Assembly: GCF_000023285.1 (NCBI RefSeq)
Contig: NC_013162.1
Span: 1,826,501-1,890,500, forward strand
From: Capnocytophaga ochracea DSM 7271
Lineage (GTDB): Bacteria > Bacteroidota > Bacteroidia > Flavobacteriales > Flavobacteriaceae
Length of the DNA stretch: 64,000 nucleotides
Direction: 5' to 3'
Part shown: positions 8,066 to 18,092 of the stretch, in pieces
Layout: each line of letters begins with the position of its first letter
How positions within the stretch are numbered: position 1 is the stretch's first letter
The notes under the pieces: model-generated
Told to the model about the DNA's origin: nothing
Database searches by the model: none
What the model saw: the letters and a program-made list of their open reading frames with translations, nothing else
Program-made: the position numbers and the translations under genes

Positions 8066-9544
8066 TTAATAAGCTTTAGCAAAAAGCACTCGTTTTTTCG
8101 AAGGCTTACCCGAGTAGATGCAATACCCAGACTCTTCCTTGATATCCAATGGTATACAACGTATCGTTGCTTTGGTCTCTTCTTTGATACGCTCTTCAGT
8201 TTCGGGAGTACCATCCCAGTGTGCTGAGAGGAAACCTCCTTTAGTTTCTAACAATTCCTTGAACTCGTCATAGCTATTTACCTCGGTAATATGGGTATTG
8301 CGGTACTCCAAAGCTTTGTTGTACATATTGGATTGAATATTCTCTAAAAGCTGCTGAATATGAGCTACAATTTGGTCACCAGCTACTGTCTCTTTGGTAA
8401 GAGTATCGCGACGGGCTACTTCGAAGGTATTGTGCTCTATGTCGCGTTGTCCTACAGCTAAGCGTACAGGTATCCCTTTGAGTTCGTACTCGTGGAACTT
8501 AAAGCCAGGAGACTGTGTATCACGATCGTCGAATTTTACACTAATATTGTGTTTTTTGAGTTCTTCAATTAAAGGCTGAATATGGGAGCGCACTTTTTCT
8601 AATTGTTCAGCTCCTTTGTAGATAGGCACGATTACCACTTGTATAGGAGCCAATTTAGGAGGAAGTACTAATCCATTGTCATCGCTGTGGGTCATAATGA
8701 GTGCTCCCATCAAGCGAGTAGAAACACCCCAAGAGCTCGCCCATACATATTCTTGTTTACCTTCTTTGCTCACATATTTCACGTCAAAGGCTTTGGCGAA
8801 GTTCTGTCCTAAGAAGTGTGATGTTCCTGCTTGCAGTGCTTTTCCATCTTGCATAAGGGCTTCTATACAGTAGGTATCGTCAGCCCCTGCAAAGCGTTCG
8901 CTTTCACTTTTTACACCTTTTATTACAGGCACAGCCATAAAGTTCTCTACAAAGTCAGCATATACGTTCATCATCTTTTGAGCTTCTTCTATGGCTTCGG
9001 CTTTAGTGGCGTGAGCGGTGTGTCCTTCTTGCCACAAGAATTCCGCAGTGCGAAGAAATAGACGGGTGCGCATCTCCCAGCGCACAACATTCGCCCATTG
9101 GTTGATGAGTATAGGCAAATCACGGTAAGACTGTATCCAGTTTTTGTAGGTGTTCCAAATAATTGCCTCTGAGGTAGGACGTACTATCAGCTCTTCTTCG
9201 AGTTTTGCTTCCGGGTCTACCATTAGTTTTCCTTTTTCATTAGGGTCGGCTTTAAGACGATAGTGGGTTACTACGGCACATTCTTTAGCAAAACCTTCAG
9301 CATTCTTTTCCTCTGCTTCAAAATAACTTTTGGGTACAAATAAAGGAAAATAAGCATTGGTGTGACCAGTTTCTTTAAACATACGGTCGAGTTCTGCTTG
9401 CATTTTTTCCCAAATAGCATAGCCGTAAGGTTTGATTACCATACAGCCACGCACGCCTGAACTTTCGGCTAAATCGGCTTTTACAACCAATTCGTTATAC
9501 CATTTAGAATAGTCTTCACTGCGTGATGTTAAATTCTTGCTCAT
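8066..9544 (-). CDS. proS: Prolyl-tRNA synthetase (archaeal/eukaryote-like short form)
   Basis: A 492-residue class II synthetase charging tRNA-Pro. The start ([14 protein letters not shown]), motif 2 region ([20 protein letters not shown]) and C-terminus (KRVLFAKAY, ending in Tyr) identify ProRS type 3. This form lacks the INS editing domain of most bacterial ProRS and carries a C-terminal domain ending in Tyr. Many Bacteroidota use it. The ATG at 9544 is 8 bp after the protease gene, and the order dsbD, protease, proS on the minus strand suggests one transcript ending at the 8031-8060 palindrome. Confidence 0.96.
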   Translation of the reverse strand: MSKNLTSRSEDYSKWYNELVVKADLAESSGVRGCMVIKPYGYAIWEKMQAELDRMFKETGHTNAYFPLFVPKSYFEAEEKNAEGFAKECAVVTHYRLKADPNEKGKLMVDPEAKLEEELIVRPTSEAIIWNTYKNWIQSYRDLPILINQWANVVRWEMRTRLFLRTAEFLWQEGHTAHATKAEAIEEAQKMMNVYADFVENFMAVPVIKGVKSESERFAGADDTYCIEALMQDGKALQAGTSHFLGQNFAKAFDVKYVSKEGKQEYVWASSWGVSTRLMGALIMTHSDDNGLVLPPKLAPIQVVIVPIYKGAEQLEKVRSHIQPLIEELKKHNISVKFDDRDTQSPGFKFHEYELKGIPVRLAVGQRDIEHNTFEVARRDTLTKETVAGDQIVAHIQQLLENIQSNMYNKALEYRNTHITEVNSYDEFKELLETKGGFLSAHWDGTPETEERIKEETKATIRCIPLDIKEESGYCIYSGKPSKKRVLFAKAY

Positions 9545-9551
9545 ATATTTT

Positions 9552-11210
9552 TTAAACTCTTTTTATAGGTTTTTTGGCTTTTCTCCTTACCACTTTGGTA
9601 GGATTTTCAGTACCATTTTTAGGGTGTTTTTGTTTGTAGTAGTGTAGACAGCTTTCTATGTAAAAATCTCCTTGATTCCTGATAAGCCCTGCTACATTAT
9701 CGTTAAACCATATCTCAGCTAAGTTAGCTTTTAGATATTTTGATATATCATTGCTGTTTCGTTTGAAATCTATGTTGATTTTACGCTCTTTTAAAAACTT
9801 TGAAAAGGCGTTGAGCATTTCTTTGGGCACTTTGTATCCCCCTATGAAATAAGACTTTTGAGGCTTATGGTTCTGAGAAGGGTGACTGTCTAAGTATTCA
9901 AACAAAAAGAAGTTCGTAAGTCCTGAGTTTAGCACTTCATTTACCATATAGGTTTCTGGTTTCATATCTACTGGTACATATACATCAGGGTAGATACCAC
10001 CACCACCATACACTATTTTTCCTTTAGGAGTTGTAAACTTTAAAGAATCGGGGACTGTAGCATTATCTATTTGGAAACTTCTGCGCTGGTGACGCAAGTT
10101 GTAGGGCTTTTGTATAGAACGTCCAGTGGGAGTGTAGTAGCGAGCGGTAGTAAGACGTACTGCTGAACCATCAGGTAAAGGCATTTCGCTTTGTACTAAT
10201 CCCTTGCCGAAAGTTCTACGTCCTACTATTACACCTCTATCGTTATCCTGTAAAGCTCCTGCTACAATCTCACTAGCTGAAGCGCTATTTTCATTGACAA
10301 GTACAAATATGGGTTTATTTTCGAATAACCCGCCAGCAGTAGAATAGGTTTCTTCTATTTCTTTGCGATTGTTTTTGGTAAATACAATCATCTTATCCTT
10401 TGCTAAGAACTCATCGGCTATCTGAATTCCTACATTGAGAAAACCACCAGAATTATTACGCAAATCTAGAATTAAACTGTTAATACCTTCTTTTTCCAAA
10501 GCTTTAAGTGCTGAGGCAAATTCGTCATTAGTAGTTTCGGCAAACCTATTCATACGTATATAGCCTAAAGTATCATTTACTTTGTAAAAACAATCAATGC
10601 TTTTAATGGGAATAAACTTTCGCTCAATACCTATCTTAAAAAGACTATCTTTACTTTTTCGGTAAATAGTTAAATCTACTTTTGACCCCATTTCTCCTTT
10701 GAGAATATTTTTGATTTTATCAGTATTTAAGTGTTTTTTAAACAAGGTATCTTTCCCTGCTATTAAAATACGATCGCCAAAGCGAATACCTTTGTGCATT
10801 GCATCACTTCCTTCAATAGGTTTGATTACGGCAATGGTATCTTTGTAAATATAAAAGCTAATACCCACACCTACGAACTTACCACTCATTGTTTCGGCTA
10901 CCTCTTGGATATCACTTTTAGAGATATAAGTGGAGTGAGGATCTAACTTGCGCAAAATACTATTTATTGTGAGGTCTACAATACTATCGGTATTTACTTT
11001 ATCTACATAGTCCTCTTCTATATAGTCGATAAGTCTGTTTAATTTCACTTTATAAGGGTTCTCTTGCATCGTATCTATATCAGTAATAGGCATAGGTACG
11101 GGTGGAGGAGGCTTGGGAATGTAGAAATTCGCAAGCTGTCTTCCTAAAACAAGCCCTAATGCTAAACTTAAGCCTATAAATATGGGGAGTATGTAGTGTT
11201 TGTTTTTCAT
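9552..11210 (-). CDS. S41 carboxy-terminal processing protease
   Basis: A 552-residue CtpA/Prc-type periplasmic protease. It has an N-terminal signal anchor (about residues 7-22), a PDZ domain (about 105-190, with KFVGVGISF and GIRFGDRI) and an S41 peptidase core. The Ser/Lys dyad is visible as Ser311 in NENSASASE and Lys336 in TFGKG. A C-terminal extension of about 170 residues ends in a basic tail. It probably trims or degrades envelope proteins. The ATG at 11210 is preferred over an in-frame TTG one codon upstream. It lies 9 bp after dsbD and 7 bp before proS. Confidence 0.93.
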   Translation of the reverse strand: MKNKHYILPIFIGLSLALGLVLGRQLANFYIPKPPPPVPMPITDIDTMQENPYKVKLNRLIDYIEEDYVDKVNTDSIVDLTINSILRKLDPHSTYISKSDIQEVAETMSGKFVGVGISFYIYKDTIAVIKPIEGSDAMHKGIRFGDRILIAGKDTLFKKHLNTDKIKNILKGEMGSKVDLTIYRKSKDSLFKIGIERKFIPIKSIDCFYKVNDTLGYIRMNRFAETTNDEFASALKALEKEGINSLILDLRNNSGGFLNVGIQIADEFLAKDKMIVFTKNNRKEIEETYSTAGGLFENKPIFVLVNENSASASEIVAGALQDNDRGVIVGRRTFGKGLVQSEMPLPDGSAVRLTTARYYTPTGRSIQKPYNLRHQRRSFQIDNATVPDSLKFTTPKGKIVYGGGGIYPDVYVPVDMKPETYMVNEVLNSGLTNFFLFEYLDSHPSQNHKPQKSYFIGGYKVPKEMLNAFSKFLKERKINIDFKRNSNDISKYLKANLAEIWFNDNVAGLIRNQGDFYIESCLHYYKQKHPKNGTENPTKVVRRKAKKPIKRV

Positions 11211-11219
11211 CAAATAATT

Positions 11220-13241
11220 TTATTTGCCAAAAGCAGAAACTCCTTGTTTTATCCATTGGTAAAACTCATCGGGGTCATCGGTATCAAGGGTATATCCTAT
11301 CGGGTCTACTAAGTTCTCTCCTTGGAGATTCATCAGCACGTAAAAGGGTTGTGTATTGGCTTTGTAATGGAGGGTTTGAAACTCACTCCATTTTTGTCCA
11401 ATGGTTTTTATCATCTTGCCTTCTCTAATCTGTGAAGGTCTCACTTCGCTTTCGGGTAGCGGACGTTTATCGTCTACGTACAACGAAATTAATACCACCT
11501 CATTTCTAAGAGCATCGAGCACTTGGGGGTTAGGCCATACATTTTGTTCCATTTTACGGCAGTTTACACAAGACCAGCCAGTAAAGTCTAACAATACGGG
11601 TTTGTTCACTTGTTTGGCATAAGCTAATCCTTTTTCATAATCATCAAAAGTAACGATATTGTGAGGTTTGAACAAGTGCGCTCCTTCAGGAAGAGCACCT
11701 TCATCTACACTGGTACTACCTCCGTCAGCGGTATAGCCTACACCGTAAGGCGATTCGCTATAATGTTGCGGAGGAGGAAAAGCATTGATAAGGTTGAGTG
11801 GTGCCCCCCATAACCCCGGAATCATATAAACCGTAAAACTAAGAGTTAGTAAGCCTAATAGCAGGCGACCTACTGAAATACGGTCGGTGGCATCGTCGTG
11901 AGGCAAACGTATTTTTCCAAAAAGGTAGAGCGATAAGGCACCAAAAACTGCAATCCAAATAGCGATAAATACTTCTCGTTCTATCCAGTGGTATTGTAAT
12001 ACCAAATCAGCATTAGAAAGGAATTTGAATGCTAATGCCAATTCTAAAAATCCCAATACCACTTTCACGGTGTTCATCCAACCACCTGATTTAGGCAAGG
12101 AGTGTAACCAACCAGGGAAGGCTGCGAACAAGGCAAAAGGCAAGGCTATTGCCAATGAGAAGCCGAACATACCAATAATAGGAGCGATCCCCCCTTCGGA
12201 AGCAGCTTGTACTAACAAAGTACCTACAATAGGACCTGTGCACGAGAATGATACGATAGCTAACGCCAACGCCATAAAGAAGATGCCTATAAAACCACTG
12301 CGATCGGCTTGAGCATCTACTTTGGTACTCCACGAACTAGGCAAAGTAATTTCGAACGCTCCTAAGAATGAAATAGCGAACACTACCAAAATCAAGAAAA
12401 AGATGAGGTTGAACCAGAAATTACTTGCTAAAGCATTCAAAGCATCTGCACCAAAGATAGCAGTAATAGCTGAGCCTAACAATACGTAAATCACAATGAT
12501 AGAAGTGCCATAGATCACAGCATTCTTCACACCTTTGGCTTTAGTTTTGCTCTGTTTGGTAAAATAACTCACCGTCATAGGAATCATTGGGAATACACAA
12601 GGAGTGAGCAAGGCAGCAAAGCCAGAAAGAAAAGATATAAAGAATATTGTCCACAGACCTTGACGTGAGATAGGGGTAGTATTAGGAGCTTTTGTTGTTG
12701 TAGTCTGACTTACGGTAGTTGTAGGAACTGTATTATTTCCGTCGGTATTATTACCAAAAGTAAACTGAGGAGTTGCCACTTTGCTTGCAACGGGAGCTCC
12801 CGAAAGGAAAAACTCTAAATCTACTGTATCAGGAGGTAAACAGTTACTATCGTCACAGCTCATAAACTCTACCGTTGCTTTTATAGAAGTTATAGGTTTT
12901 ACTATTTTGATGCGTTGTTTGAAGACAGCTTGATTGTGAAAATAAGCAATTTCCATATCAAAAACCTTGTCGTGTTTTTGTATAGGTTTACTTTCTTCGG
13001 TCTTACCCATAAGCTCGAAGTTTGCGCTTTTTTCAAAGGCAAAGGAGGTAGGAATAGGTCCTTTAGGCGGAATGTTTTGTGCGTAGAGTTTCCAGCCTGC
13101 CTCAATGGAAGCTGTTGCTACCAAATAATATTCGTTATCGCTGATTTTTTCAACCGCTGTTTTCCATTTTACAGGGTTATGTATTTGAGCATTTGCTATT
13201 GCTACAAGTACTACGAATATCAGTGTTATTATTTTCTTCAT
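11220..13241 (-). CDS. dsbD: DsbD-like thiol:disulfide interchange protein
   Basis: A 673-residue protein with three parts. After a signal peptide there is a periplasmic N-domain (about 20-150) with CDDSNCLPP, the DsbD-alpha active-site pair. Then comes a CcdA-like membrane core (about 200-480) with LLTPCVFPMIPM and SCTGPIVGT, each holding one redox cysteine. Last is a thioredoxin-like domain with GWSCVNCRKME (near residues 556-560). It carries electrons from cytoplasmic thioredoxin to periplasmic substrates. It heads a likely dsbD-protease-proS operon. Confidence 0.94.
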   Translation of the reverse strand: MKKIITLIFVVLVAIANAQIHNPVKWKTAVEKISDNEYYLVATASIEAGWKLYAQNIPPKGPIPTSFAFEKSANFELMGKTEESKPIQKHDKVFDMEIAYFHNQAVFKQRIKIVKPITSIKATVEFMSCDDSNCLPPDTVDLEFFLSGAPVASKVATPQFTFGNNTDGNNTVPTTTVSQTTTTKAPNTTPISRQGLWTIFFISFLSGFAALLTPCVFPMIPMTVSYFTKQSKTKAKGVKNAVIYGTSIIVIYVLLGSAITAIFGADALNALASNFWFNLIFFLILVVFAISFLGAFEITLPSSWSTKVDAQADRSGFIGIFFMALALAIVSFSCTGPIVGTLLVQAASEGGIAPIIGMFGFSLAIALPFALFAAFPGWLHSLPKSGGWMNTVKVVLGFLELALAFKFLSNADLVLQYHWIEREVFIAIWIAVFGALSLYLFGKIRLPHDDATDRISVGRLLLGLLTLSFTVYMIPGLWGAPLNLINAFPPPQHYSESPYGVGYTADGGSTSVDEGALPEGAHLFKPHNIVTFDDYEKGLAYAKQVNKPVLLDFTGWSCVNCRKMEQNVWPNPQVLDALRNEVVLISLYVDDKRPLPESEVRPSQIREGKMIKTIGQKWSEFQTLHYKANTQPFYVLMNLQGENLVDPIGYTLDTDDPDEFYQWIKQGVSAFGK

Positions 13242-13277
13242 TCGTTATTGAGTTTATGAGTGATAAATTTTAGAGTG

Positions 13278-13308
13278 CAAAATTACAACAAAATAATGAT
13301 ATGTACAA
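13278..13308 (-). promoter_or_regulatory. Promoter of the dsbD operon
   Basis: On the minus strand a -7 TAATTTTG (13278-13285) follows a -33 TTG (13306-13308) with a 20-bp spacer. The dsbD ATG is 36 bp downstream. Confidence 0.65.
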
Positions 13309-13330
13309 TTTTTAATGATTAGAGAAATCA

Positions 13331-14545
13331 TTAATCATTAATAAGTCTTGCCATATAGAAACCATCATACCCCGATTGATGGGCAAAAATCACTTCCTCA
13401 GCTTCTAAGCGATACTCTTTTCCTACTTCCGAAGCTAAAAACGTCTGTACTTGTTGATGATTCTCAGAAGGTAATATAGAACAAGTAGCATAGACAAGTT
13501 TGCCTCCTTTTTTTAGCAATTTACTGTACTGTTGTAAAATTTCTTGTTGAGTAGTGCGTATTTCGTCCAAGAATTCAGGTTGCAATTTCCATTTTGCATC
13601 TGGGTTACGGCGCAGTACGCCGAGTCCGCTACAAGGGGCATCAATGAGTACGCGGTCGAATGTGCCGTGCATACGTTTGAGCTGTTTGGGTTCTATGAGT
13701 TTAGTTTCTATGTTAAAAACCCCGTTACGGCGTGCCCTGCGTTTGAGCTCTTGCAATTTCTGCTCGTAGATATCCATCGCTATAATCTGACCTTTGTTTT
13801 GCATTAGGGTAGCGAGGTGTAAGGTTTTACCTCCTGCTCCAGCACAAGTGTCGATTACACGTTTCACCTTGTCGTCTATCTGCATAAAGGGTGCTACTTT
13901 TTGAGAGGAAGCATCTTGTACCTCAAACAGTCCATCGGCAAAAGCTTGGGTTTTAAAGATATTGCTGCGTTCTACTAACTGCAAAGCATCGGGGTAATCG
14001 CGCAAAGGATAAGTTTCTACTCCTTCTTGTCGCAAAAACTGTTGCAAGTGTTCCAAAGAAGTTTTAAGGGTATTCACTCGCAATACTACGGGAGCTAAAC
14101 TGTTAAGGGCGTGCAATTCATCTGTCCACAACGTTTCTCCTAATTCTTGTGCTCCCAAAGTATCTAACCAGTCGGGTACAGATTCACGTAGTTTTCTCAC
14201 CTTAGAGAGTTCGTCGAACTTGCCTTTAATACGACGTGCAGGAGTATCTTCAAAATAGTTTCCCCAATCGGGCAAAGCTATACTTTTGAGAGTCGCCCAC
14301 ACGGCAAACATACGGCGTAGGTTGTGCACTGTAAAGGGTTCGTACACTTCGGCAATCTCGGCATAAAGCCGTTTCCAACGGACAATGTCGTAAATGGTTT
14401 CGGCAATAAAAGCCCTATCGCGGGCGCCCCAACGCTTGTCTTTTTTCAGTTGTTTTTCTACTACCTTATCGGCGTATTGCCCTTCGTTAAAAATAAAGGT
14501 AAGTCCCTCTATTACGGCATCTACTAAGTTTCTGTGTAATTTCAT
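13331..14545 (-). CDS. RsmB-like rRNA (cytosine-C5)-methyltransferase
   Basis: A 404-residue NOL1/NOP2/Sun family methyltransferase. The N-terminal part is a NusB-like RNA-binding region. The SAM-binding core has DTCAGAGGKTLHLA, and both catalytic cysteines are present: DAPCSGLG and VYATCSIL. RsmB methylates C967 of 16S rRNA; the exact target here is inferred from the family. The ATG at 14569 lies inside the terminator hairpin of the upstream porin gene, so the in-frame ATG at 14545 (MKLHRNLVDA) is chosen. Confidence 0.88.
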   Translation of the reverse strand: MKLHRNLVDAVIEGLTFIFNEGQYADKVVEKQLKKDKRWGARDRAFIAETIYDIVRWKRLYAEIAEVYEPFTVHNLRRMFAVWATLKSIALPDWGNYFEDTPARRIKGKFDELSKVRKLRESVPDWLDTLGAQELGETLWTDELHALNSLAPVVLRVNTLKTSLEHLQQFLRQEGVETYPLRDYPDALQLVERSNIFKTQAFADGLFEVQDASSQKVAPFMQIDDKVKRVIDTCAGAGGKTLHLATLMQNKGQIIAMDIYEQKLQELKRRARRNGVFNIETKLIEPKQLKRMHGTFDRVLIDAPCSGLGVLRRNPDAKWKLQPEFLDEIRTTQQEILQQYSKLLKKGGKLVYATCSILPSENHQQVQTFLASEVGKEYRLEAEEVIFAHQSGYDGFYMARLIND

Positions 14546-14550
14546 TATAC

Positions 14551-14579
14551 TAAAAATAAGACGGCGCATAGCACCGTCT
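14551..14579 (-). terminator. Terminator after the FadL-type porin gene
   Basis: Hairpin AGACGGcGC-ATA-GCaCCGTCT (14559-14579, one mismatch), followed on the minus strand by TATTTTTA. It lies just before the chosen rsmB-like start and contains a decoy ATG. Confidence 0.75.
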
Positions 14580-14635
14580 CTTTTATTTTTTACTCACGTA
14601 TCTATCTTCAAGCATTCGCTCGCTTTACTTTTTAC

Positions 14636-16252
14636 CTAAAATAATTGTGCAGTAAAGGTAAACAAGAAGTTACCATAAGTTGATTTTATTTGAGCATTAT
14701 CGGTAAGTATTGTTTCGTACATTTGGTATAGGTTTGTTTGTTTAGCGATGTCATAAGACGCATCTAAGCGGATACCTCCTAAAGTAACCCCTGCTCCAAA
14801 CGAATAGCCGGTGAGGTCGCCTACTGTAGCCACCTTTTTGCGATATGGACTTTGCTCGTAACGATAACCTCCACGAAGGCTTATATAGTTAGTACTTGCT
14901 GGTTCATTCTTAAACATTTTGAAAGGAATACGGAATTCACCTCCTACGCGTAAGGTAGAAGTATCACCCAAATCATTTTGGATAATATTATTCTCACCTT
15001 CCATATTACTACTTCTAAACTTTAGATTGTTATAAGCTCTATAAGTATAATCTACACTTAGTATGGCTCTTTTCTTGATAATATAAGCTAAACTACCTGT
15101 CCACGCACTCGGAGTACGGAATTTATATTCACGTTCATACCAAATTTCATCTCCATAACGATTGATAAGCTCAACGTCTGAATCAAAAGTTCTAGTAGCA
15201 ACACCTACAGTACCATACAACACTTGTCTGTACTCTTCTTTCATTCTATACCACGTAGGCGATTGATAGCTCATACCTAAACGCAAGTCATCTGTTATTT
15301 TTATAATAGCTCCTAACTGCAAAGAAAAACCATCTCCTGTGGTATTGATATATTGCTTATGGTTAGCATATCGCAAAAAAGGATTAGTGCCTTGAAAATT
15401 ATCATCTTTTGCACTATAAAGAGCTTTTTCATTGATGTTATGAACATTCAAGTTTAATCCTAAGCCTATAAAGTCTCCCAACTGTGAAGCAAAATTAAAG
15501 TTATATTTATTCACATAACCTGAACGATCTATTCTATAAGTTTGTAACCGTTCTCTATTATCTCCACTAGGATTATAAGCAATGTTAGTCGTAGAAGTAG
15601 CAGTAGGAGTGATAAGTTGAGCCATCATTCCTAAATAAGCCATTTGTGCAGCATACCCTTCTGTTTTTCCTAATTTAGCATAAAATTCGCCCACATCTCG
15701 TTGGTTACCTTCTGTCCCTGTTATACGATCAGGACCTCCTGAAAAAGTGCCATAACTAAATGGATTTCCGTTATTACCTTTTGTAGCATAGTACAAAAAA
15801 TAATTATCTAATCCTTTGTTATTGTAAGCAGAATATGAAAACTTATCATTATCAAATGTTTTTGCTAATTGATAATTAAATCCAAAACTCACTTTCTTAA
15901 AAGTAGCAGAAGCATCTGGTAAGAGAAACACAACTCCAAACTGATTCAGATTGAAGTCATTATTAGTCATTTTAGTATTTCTATTTAAAAAAGTAATCTC
16001 TCTTTTCTGATTGTTGTTATTTAAAGAAAATGAGATTTCAGAACTGCTAAATATAGAACTCGCCGCAGGATTGACATTGATAGCAGAAGGGTCGCCTCCC
16101 AAGGCTCCGAAAGCTCCACTCATCGCTTTAAAACGAGCTGTTCCTGTAAGCTCTTCTGTTGAGTAACGCAAGGCATCAGTATAATTCTGTGCTTGTACAT
16201 TAGCTACGAAAAGAAAAGCTCCTAAAAGTAATATATGATTGATTTTTTTCAT
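14636..16252 (-). CDS. OmpP1/FadL-family outer-membrane transport protein
   Basis: A 538-residue outer-membrane beta-barrel protein. A signal peptide ending in ANVQAQ is followed by YTDALRYS and the family-typical FKAMSGAFGALGGDPSAIN, then NPAASSIF. The rest alternates amphipathic strands with polar loops and ends in an aromatic barrel terminus (FTFTAQLF). FadL relatives move hydrophobic molecules across the outer membrane; databases often call flavobacterial members hemin receptors, which the sequence does not support. The Tyr-rich lipoprotein gene lies 12 bp upstream, so the two are probably cotranscribed, ending at the 14551-14579 terminator. Confidence 0.88.
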   Translation of the reverse strand: MKKINHILLLGAFLFVANVQAQNYTDALRYSTEELTGTARFKAMSGAFGALGGDPSAINVNPAASSIFSSSEISFSLNNNNQKREITFLNRNTKMTNNDFNLNQFGVVFLLPDASATFKKVSFGFNYQLAKTFDNDKFSYSAYNNKGLDNYFLYYATKGNNGNPFSYGTFSGGPDRITGTEGNQRDVGEFYAKLGKTEGYAAQMAYLGMMAQLITPTATSTTNIAYNPSGDNRERLQTYRIDRSGYVNKYNFNFASQLGDFIGLGLNLNVHNINEKALYSAKDDNFQGTNPFLRYANHKQYINTTGDGFSLQLGAIIKITDDLRLGMSYQSPTWYRMKEEYRQVLYGTVGVATRTFDSDVELINRYGDEIWYEREYKFRTPSAWTGSLAYIIKKRAILSVDYTYRAYNNLKFRSSNMEGENNIIQNDLGDTSTLRVGGEFRIPFKMFKNEPASTNYISLRGGYRYEQSPYRKKVATVGDLTGYSFGAGVTLGGIRLDASYDIAKQTNLYQMYETILTDNAQIKSTYGNFLFTFTAQLF

Positions 16253-16264
16253 TTGTTAATATTT

Positions 16265-17293
16265 TTAATCACGATTAGAACTTCTGTATCCTCCTCCACT
16301 ATTAGAGGAACTGCTACTGTTGTAGTTTCCTCCTGAATTACTATTGCTATAGTTAGAACTTCTGCCTGAATAGTTAGAATTGTTAGACTCATAAGCTCTT
16401 CTTAATTCATAGCCTGAAGGAGCTCTATTATAATCATTGTTATGTCCTTGATTTTGGTAATTAGGACAACTTGCGTCATTGCTATAATTATTACCTTGTG
16501 TTTGAGAACGATTGTAAGAGCCTCTATTGTAATCACTATAACGATTAGGGTCTCCTCTTCGTCCGTCGTCTCTTATGATAGCTCTTCCTCTGCTTCCGCC
16601 ATAGTAATCTCTACCATATGAACGATTGGGCTCATAATAGTAATCTCTTGGGCGGTAATAGTCGTAATAATATCCATAGTATGGGTATCCGTAATATCCA
16701 TAATAATAAGGATAACCATAGTAACCGTAGTAAGGATAGTAGCCTCCGTAGTAACCGCCCCAATAAGGGTCGTAGTAATTACCCCAGCCCCAGCCTAAGG
16801 AAAAGCTCCAGCCAGAGCGATAAGGGCGATAGTAAGGGTAGTCGTAATAGCTATAATAAGGATACCAAGCTCCGTAGCCCCAATAGTTATTCCAGCCGTA
16901 ATAAGGATTTACCCAACCGTTATTATATACATTTACATTCACTCGTGAAGGGTTACTACCCCAACCTCCGTAAGAGGAGTTGCCTGTATAGGCATTGGAG
17001 CGATAGCTATTCACATCGGTAAAATGTGTAAAACTACTGTCAGTTTGTTGATATTGTTGTGCTTTCTCACTGAAAAAATCCTTATATTTATTAGGGGTAT
17101 AACGGTTTTCAGGAGGATAGTCATAACGTTCAGGATAGCTTTCTCTCTCCACGTATCTTACCCTTTCGGGTACAGGGTCGTTATAGATACCATCGGCGTA
17201 GTAATAACCTACGCACGAGGTAAGTGCTAATGAGGCTACCAGACCTAAGGTGAGGTATCTCATCGTTTTTCTGAGGTTAAAATTCTTTTTCAT
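16265..17293 (-). CDS. Tyr/Gly/Pro-rich lipoprotein of unknown function
   Basis: About 342 residues. A lipoprotein signal ends at ALTSC, so the mature protein starts at that Cys. A moderately charged N-terminal part is followed by a central low-complexity region of about 110 residues made of Tyr, Gly, Pro and Trp (pieces such as YYGYYGYPYY and WGYGAWYPYYSYYDYPYY). The last 80 residues are rich in Ser, Asn and Gly. The ATG at 17293 is chosen over an upstream TTG; an internal ATG (MRYLTL) would also give a good lipoprotein signal. Function unknown; aromatic low-complexity envelope proteins may be structural or adhesive, which is a guess. Confidence 0.8.
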   Translation of the reverse strand: MKKNFNLRKTMRYLTLGLVASLALTSCVGYYYADGIYNDPVPERVRYVERESYPERYDYPPENRYTPNKYKDFFSEKAQQYQQTDSSFTHFTDVNSYRSNAYTGNSSYGGWGSNPSRVNVNVYNNGWVNPYYGWNNYWGYGAWYPYYSYYDYPYYRPYRSGWSFSLGWGWGNYYDPYWGGYYGGYYPYYGYYGYPYYYGYYGYPYYGYYYDYYRPRDYYYEPNRSYGRDYYGGSRGRAIIRDDGRRGDPNRYSDYNRGSYNRSQTQGNNYSNDASCPNYQNQGHNNDYNRAPSGYELRRAYESNNSNYSGRSSNYSNSNSGGNYNSSSSSNSGGGYRSSNRD

Positions 17294-17395
17294 CGTCAAT
17301 CGTTTTTAGTTAATAGTGTGTAATTAATGGTTTGTGGTCAATGGTTTGTGCTTAATGAATGTAAATCAATTTCTGTGCCAAAATCTATTTACTTC

Positions 17396-17701
17396 TCACT
17401 CTTCACTTTTTACTTCTTTTAGTTGGGTACCCCAGAAGAGAACCTTTTCGCCAAAAGTTTCAGCAGACTGTTGTAGGAGTTTAGGAATAGTGTGCTCAAT
17501 GAAATGCAATAACTGTGCGGGTGAAGTAGTTTCGTGATGAATGGCATAGTGTTTTTCAGGTACGTCCAATACTTTAAACACTCGTACTCTCTCTATGGCT
17601 TTATTAGTGTTTATAGTAGGTAAATAAACGTTTTGTAGCCATTCTTGCCACTGGGTGAATACCTCATCGCTTATCACCACTGTTAAATTATATACATACA
17701 T
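17396..17701 (-). CDS. DUF4286 family protein
   Basis: A 101-residue protein starting MYVYNLTVVISDEV with QWQEWLQNVYLP, matching the small DUF4286 family of Bacteroidota. The fold is probably ferredoxin-like (dimeric alpha-beta barrel), judging from the length and strand-helix pattern; function is unknown. Its promoter (17719-17749) is intertwined with that of the divergent gene at 17776. About 100 bp of simple AATGGTTTGTG-like repeats follow before the Tyr-rich lipoprotein. Confidence 0.75.
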   Translation of the reverse strand: MYVYNLTVVISDEVFTQWQEWLQNVYLPTINTNKAIERVRVFKVLDVPEKHYAIHHETTSPAQLLHFIEHTIPKLLQQSAETFGEKVLFWGTQLKEVKSEE

Positions 17702-17714
17702 TACCTATTTATTT

Positions 17715-17749
17715 TTTGCAAAGATAATAAATAATTCATAACTTTGCAA
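17715..17749. promoter_or_regulatory. Interlocked bidirectional promoter
   Basis: Plus strand: TTTG (17715-17718), 20 bp, TAACTTTG (17739-17746). Minus strand: TTG (17747-17749), 20 bp, TATCTTTG (17719-17726). The two ends are an exact inverted repeat, TTGCAAAG (17716-17723) and CTTTGCAA (17742-17749), so each end supplies the -33 box of one promoter and the -7 box of the other. Confidence 0.75.
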
Positions 17750-17775
17750 CCAATTTATAAATAAATTAAAAACGT

Positions 17776-18033
17776 ATGGCAAGTATTCGCAATTTAAAAA
17801 AGGACATTAACTACGTGTTGGGTGATATTATCGATGCAGTGTATTTCACAGGAAAGATGCAAACAGAGGAAGGTAAAGCTCTTGTAACCGAAATTCTCAA
17901 CGATTTTGATACGCTTATCGATAAAGTAGCCGATAAAACAGTGGAAAACAGAGGCGCTCACCTCAAACAAGTGAGAAGAGACTTTGAACAAAAAGCAGGG
18001 GCTCTTATCGAGAAACTCAACGCATTATCGTAA
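17776..18033 (+). CDS. Small conserved helical protein
   Basis: An 85-residue acidic/basic helical protein (MASIRNLKKDINYVLGD... ending EKLNALS). No cysteine, no signal peptide and no membrane segment. It looks like a cytosolic all-alpha protein of a family found in flavobacteria that I cannot name. Coding is supported by a well-formed promoter directly upstream and by amphipathic composition. Function unknown. Confidence 0.75.
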   Translation: MASIRNLKKDINYVLGDIIDAVYFTGKMQTEEGKALVTEILNDFDTLIDKVADKTVENRGAHLKQVRRDFEQKAGALIEKLNALS

Positions 18034-18092
18034 GTTAGAAATATAGCTTAAACACTGAAAAAGTTTATTTGTAAGAGTATTGCAAAATACCC

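Noticed and set aside
14546-14569. Upstream ATG for the rsmB-like gene at 14569
   Set aside because: This ATG is part of the terminator hairpin of the porin gene; the in-frame ATG at 14545 gives the normal start of the family.
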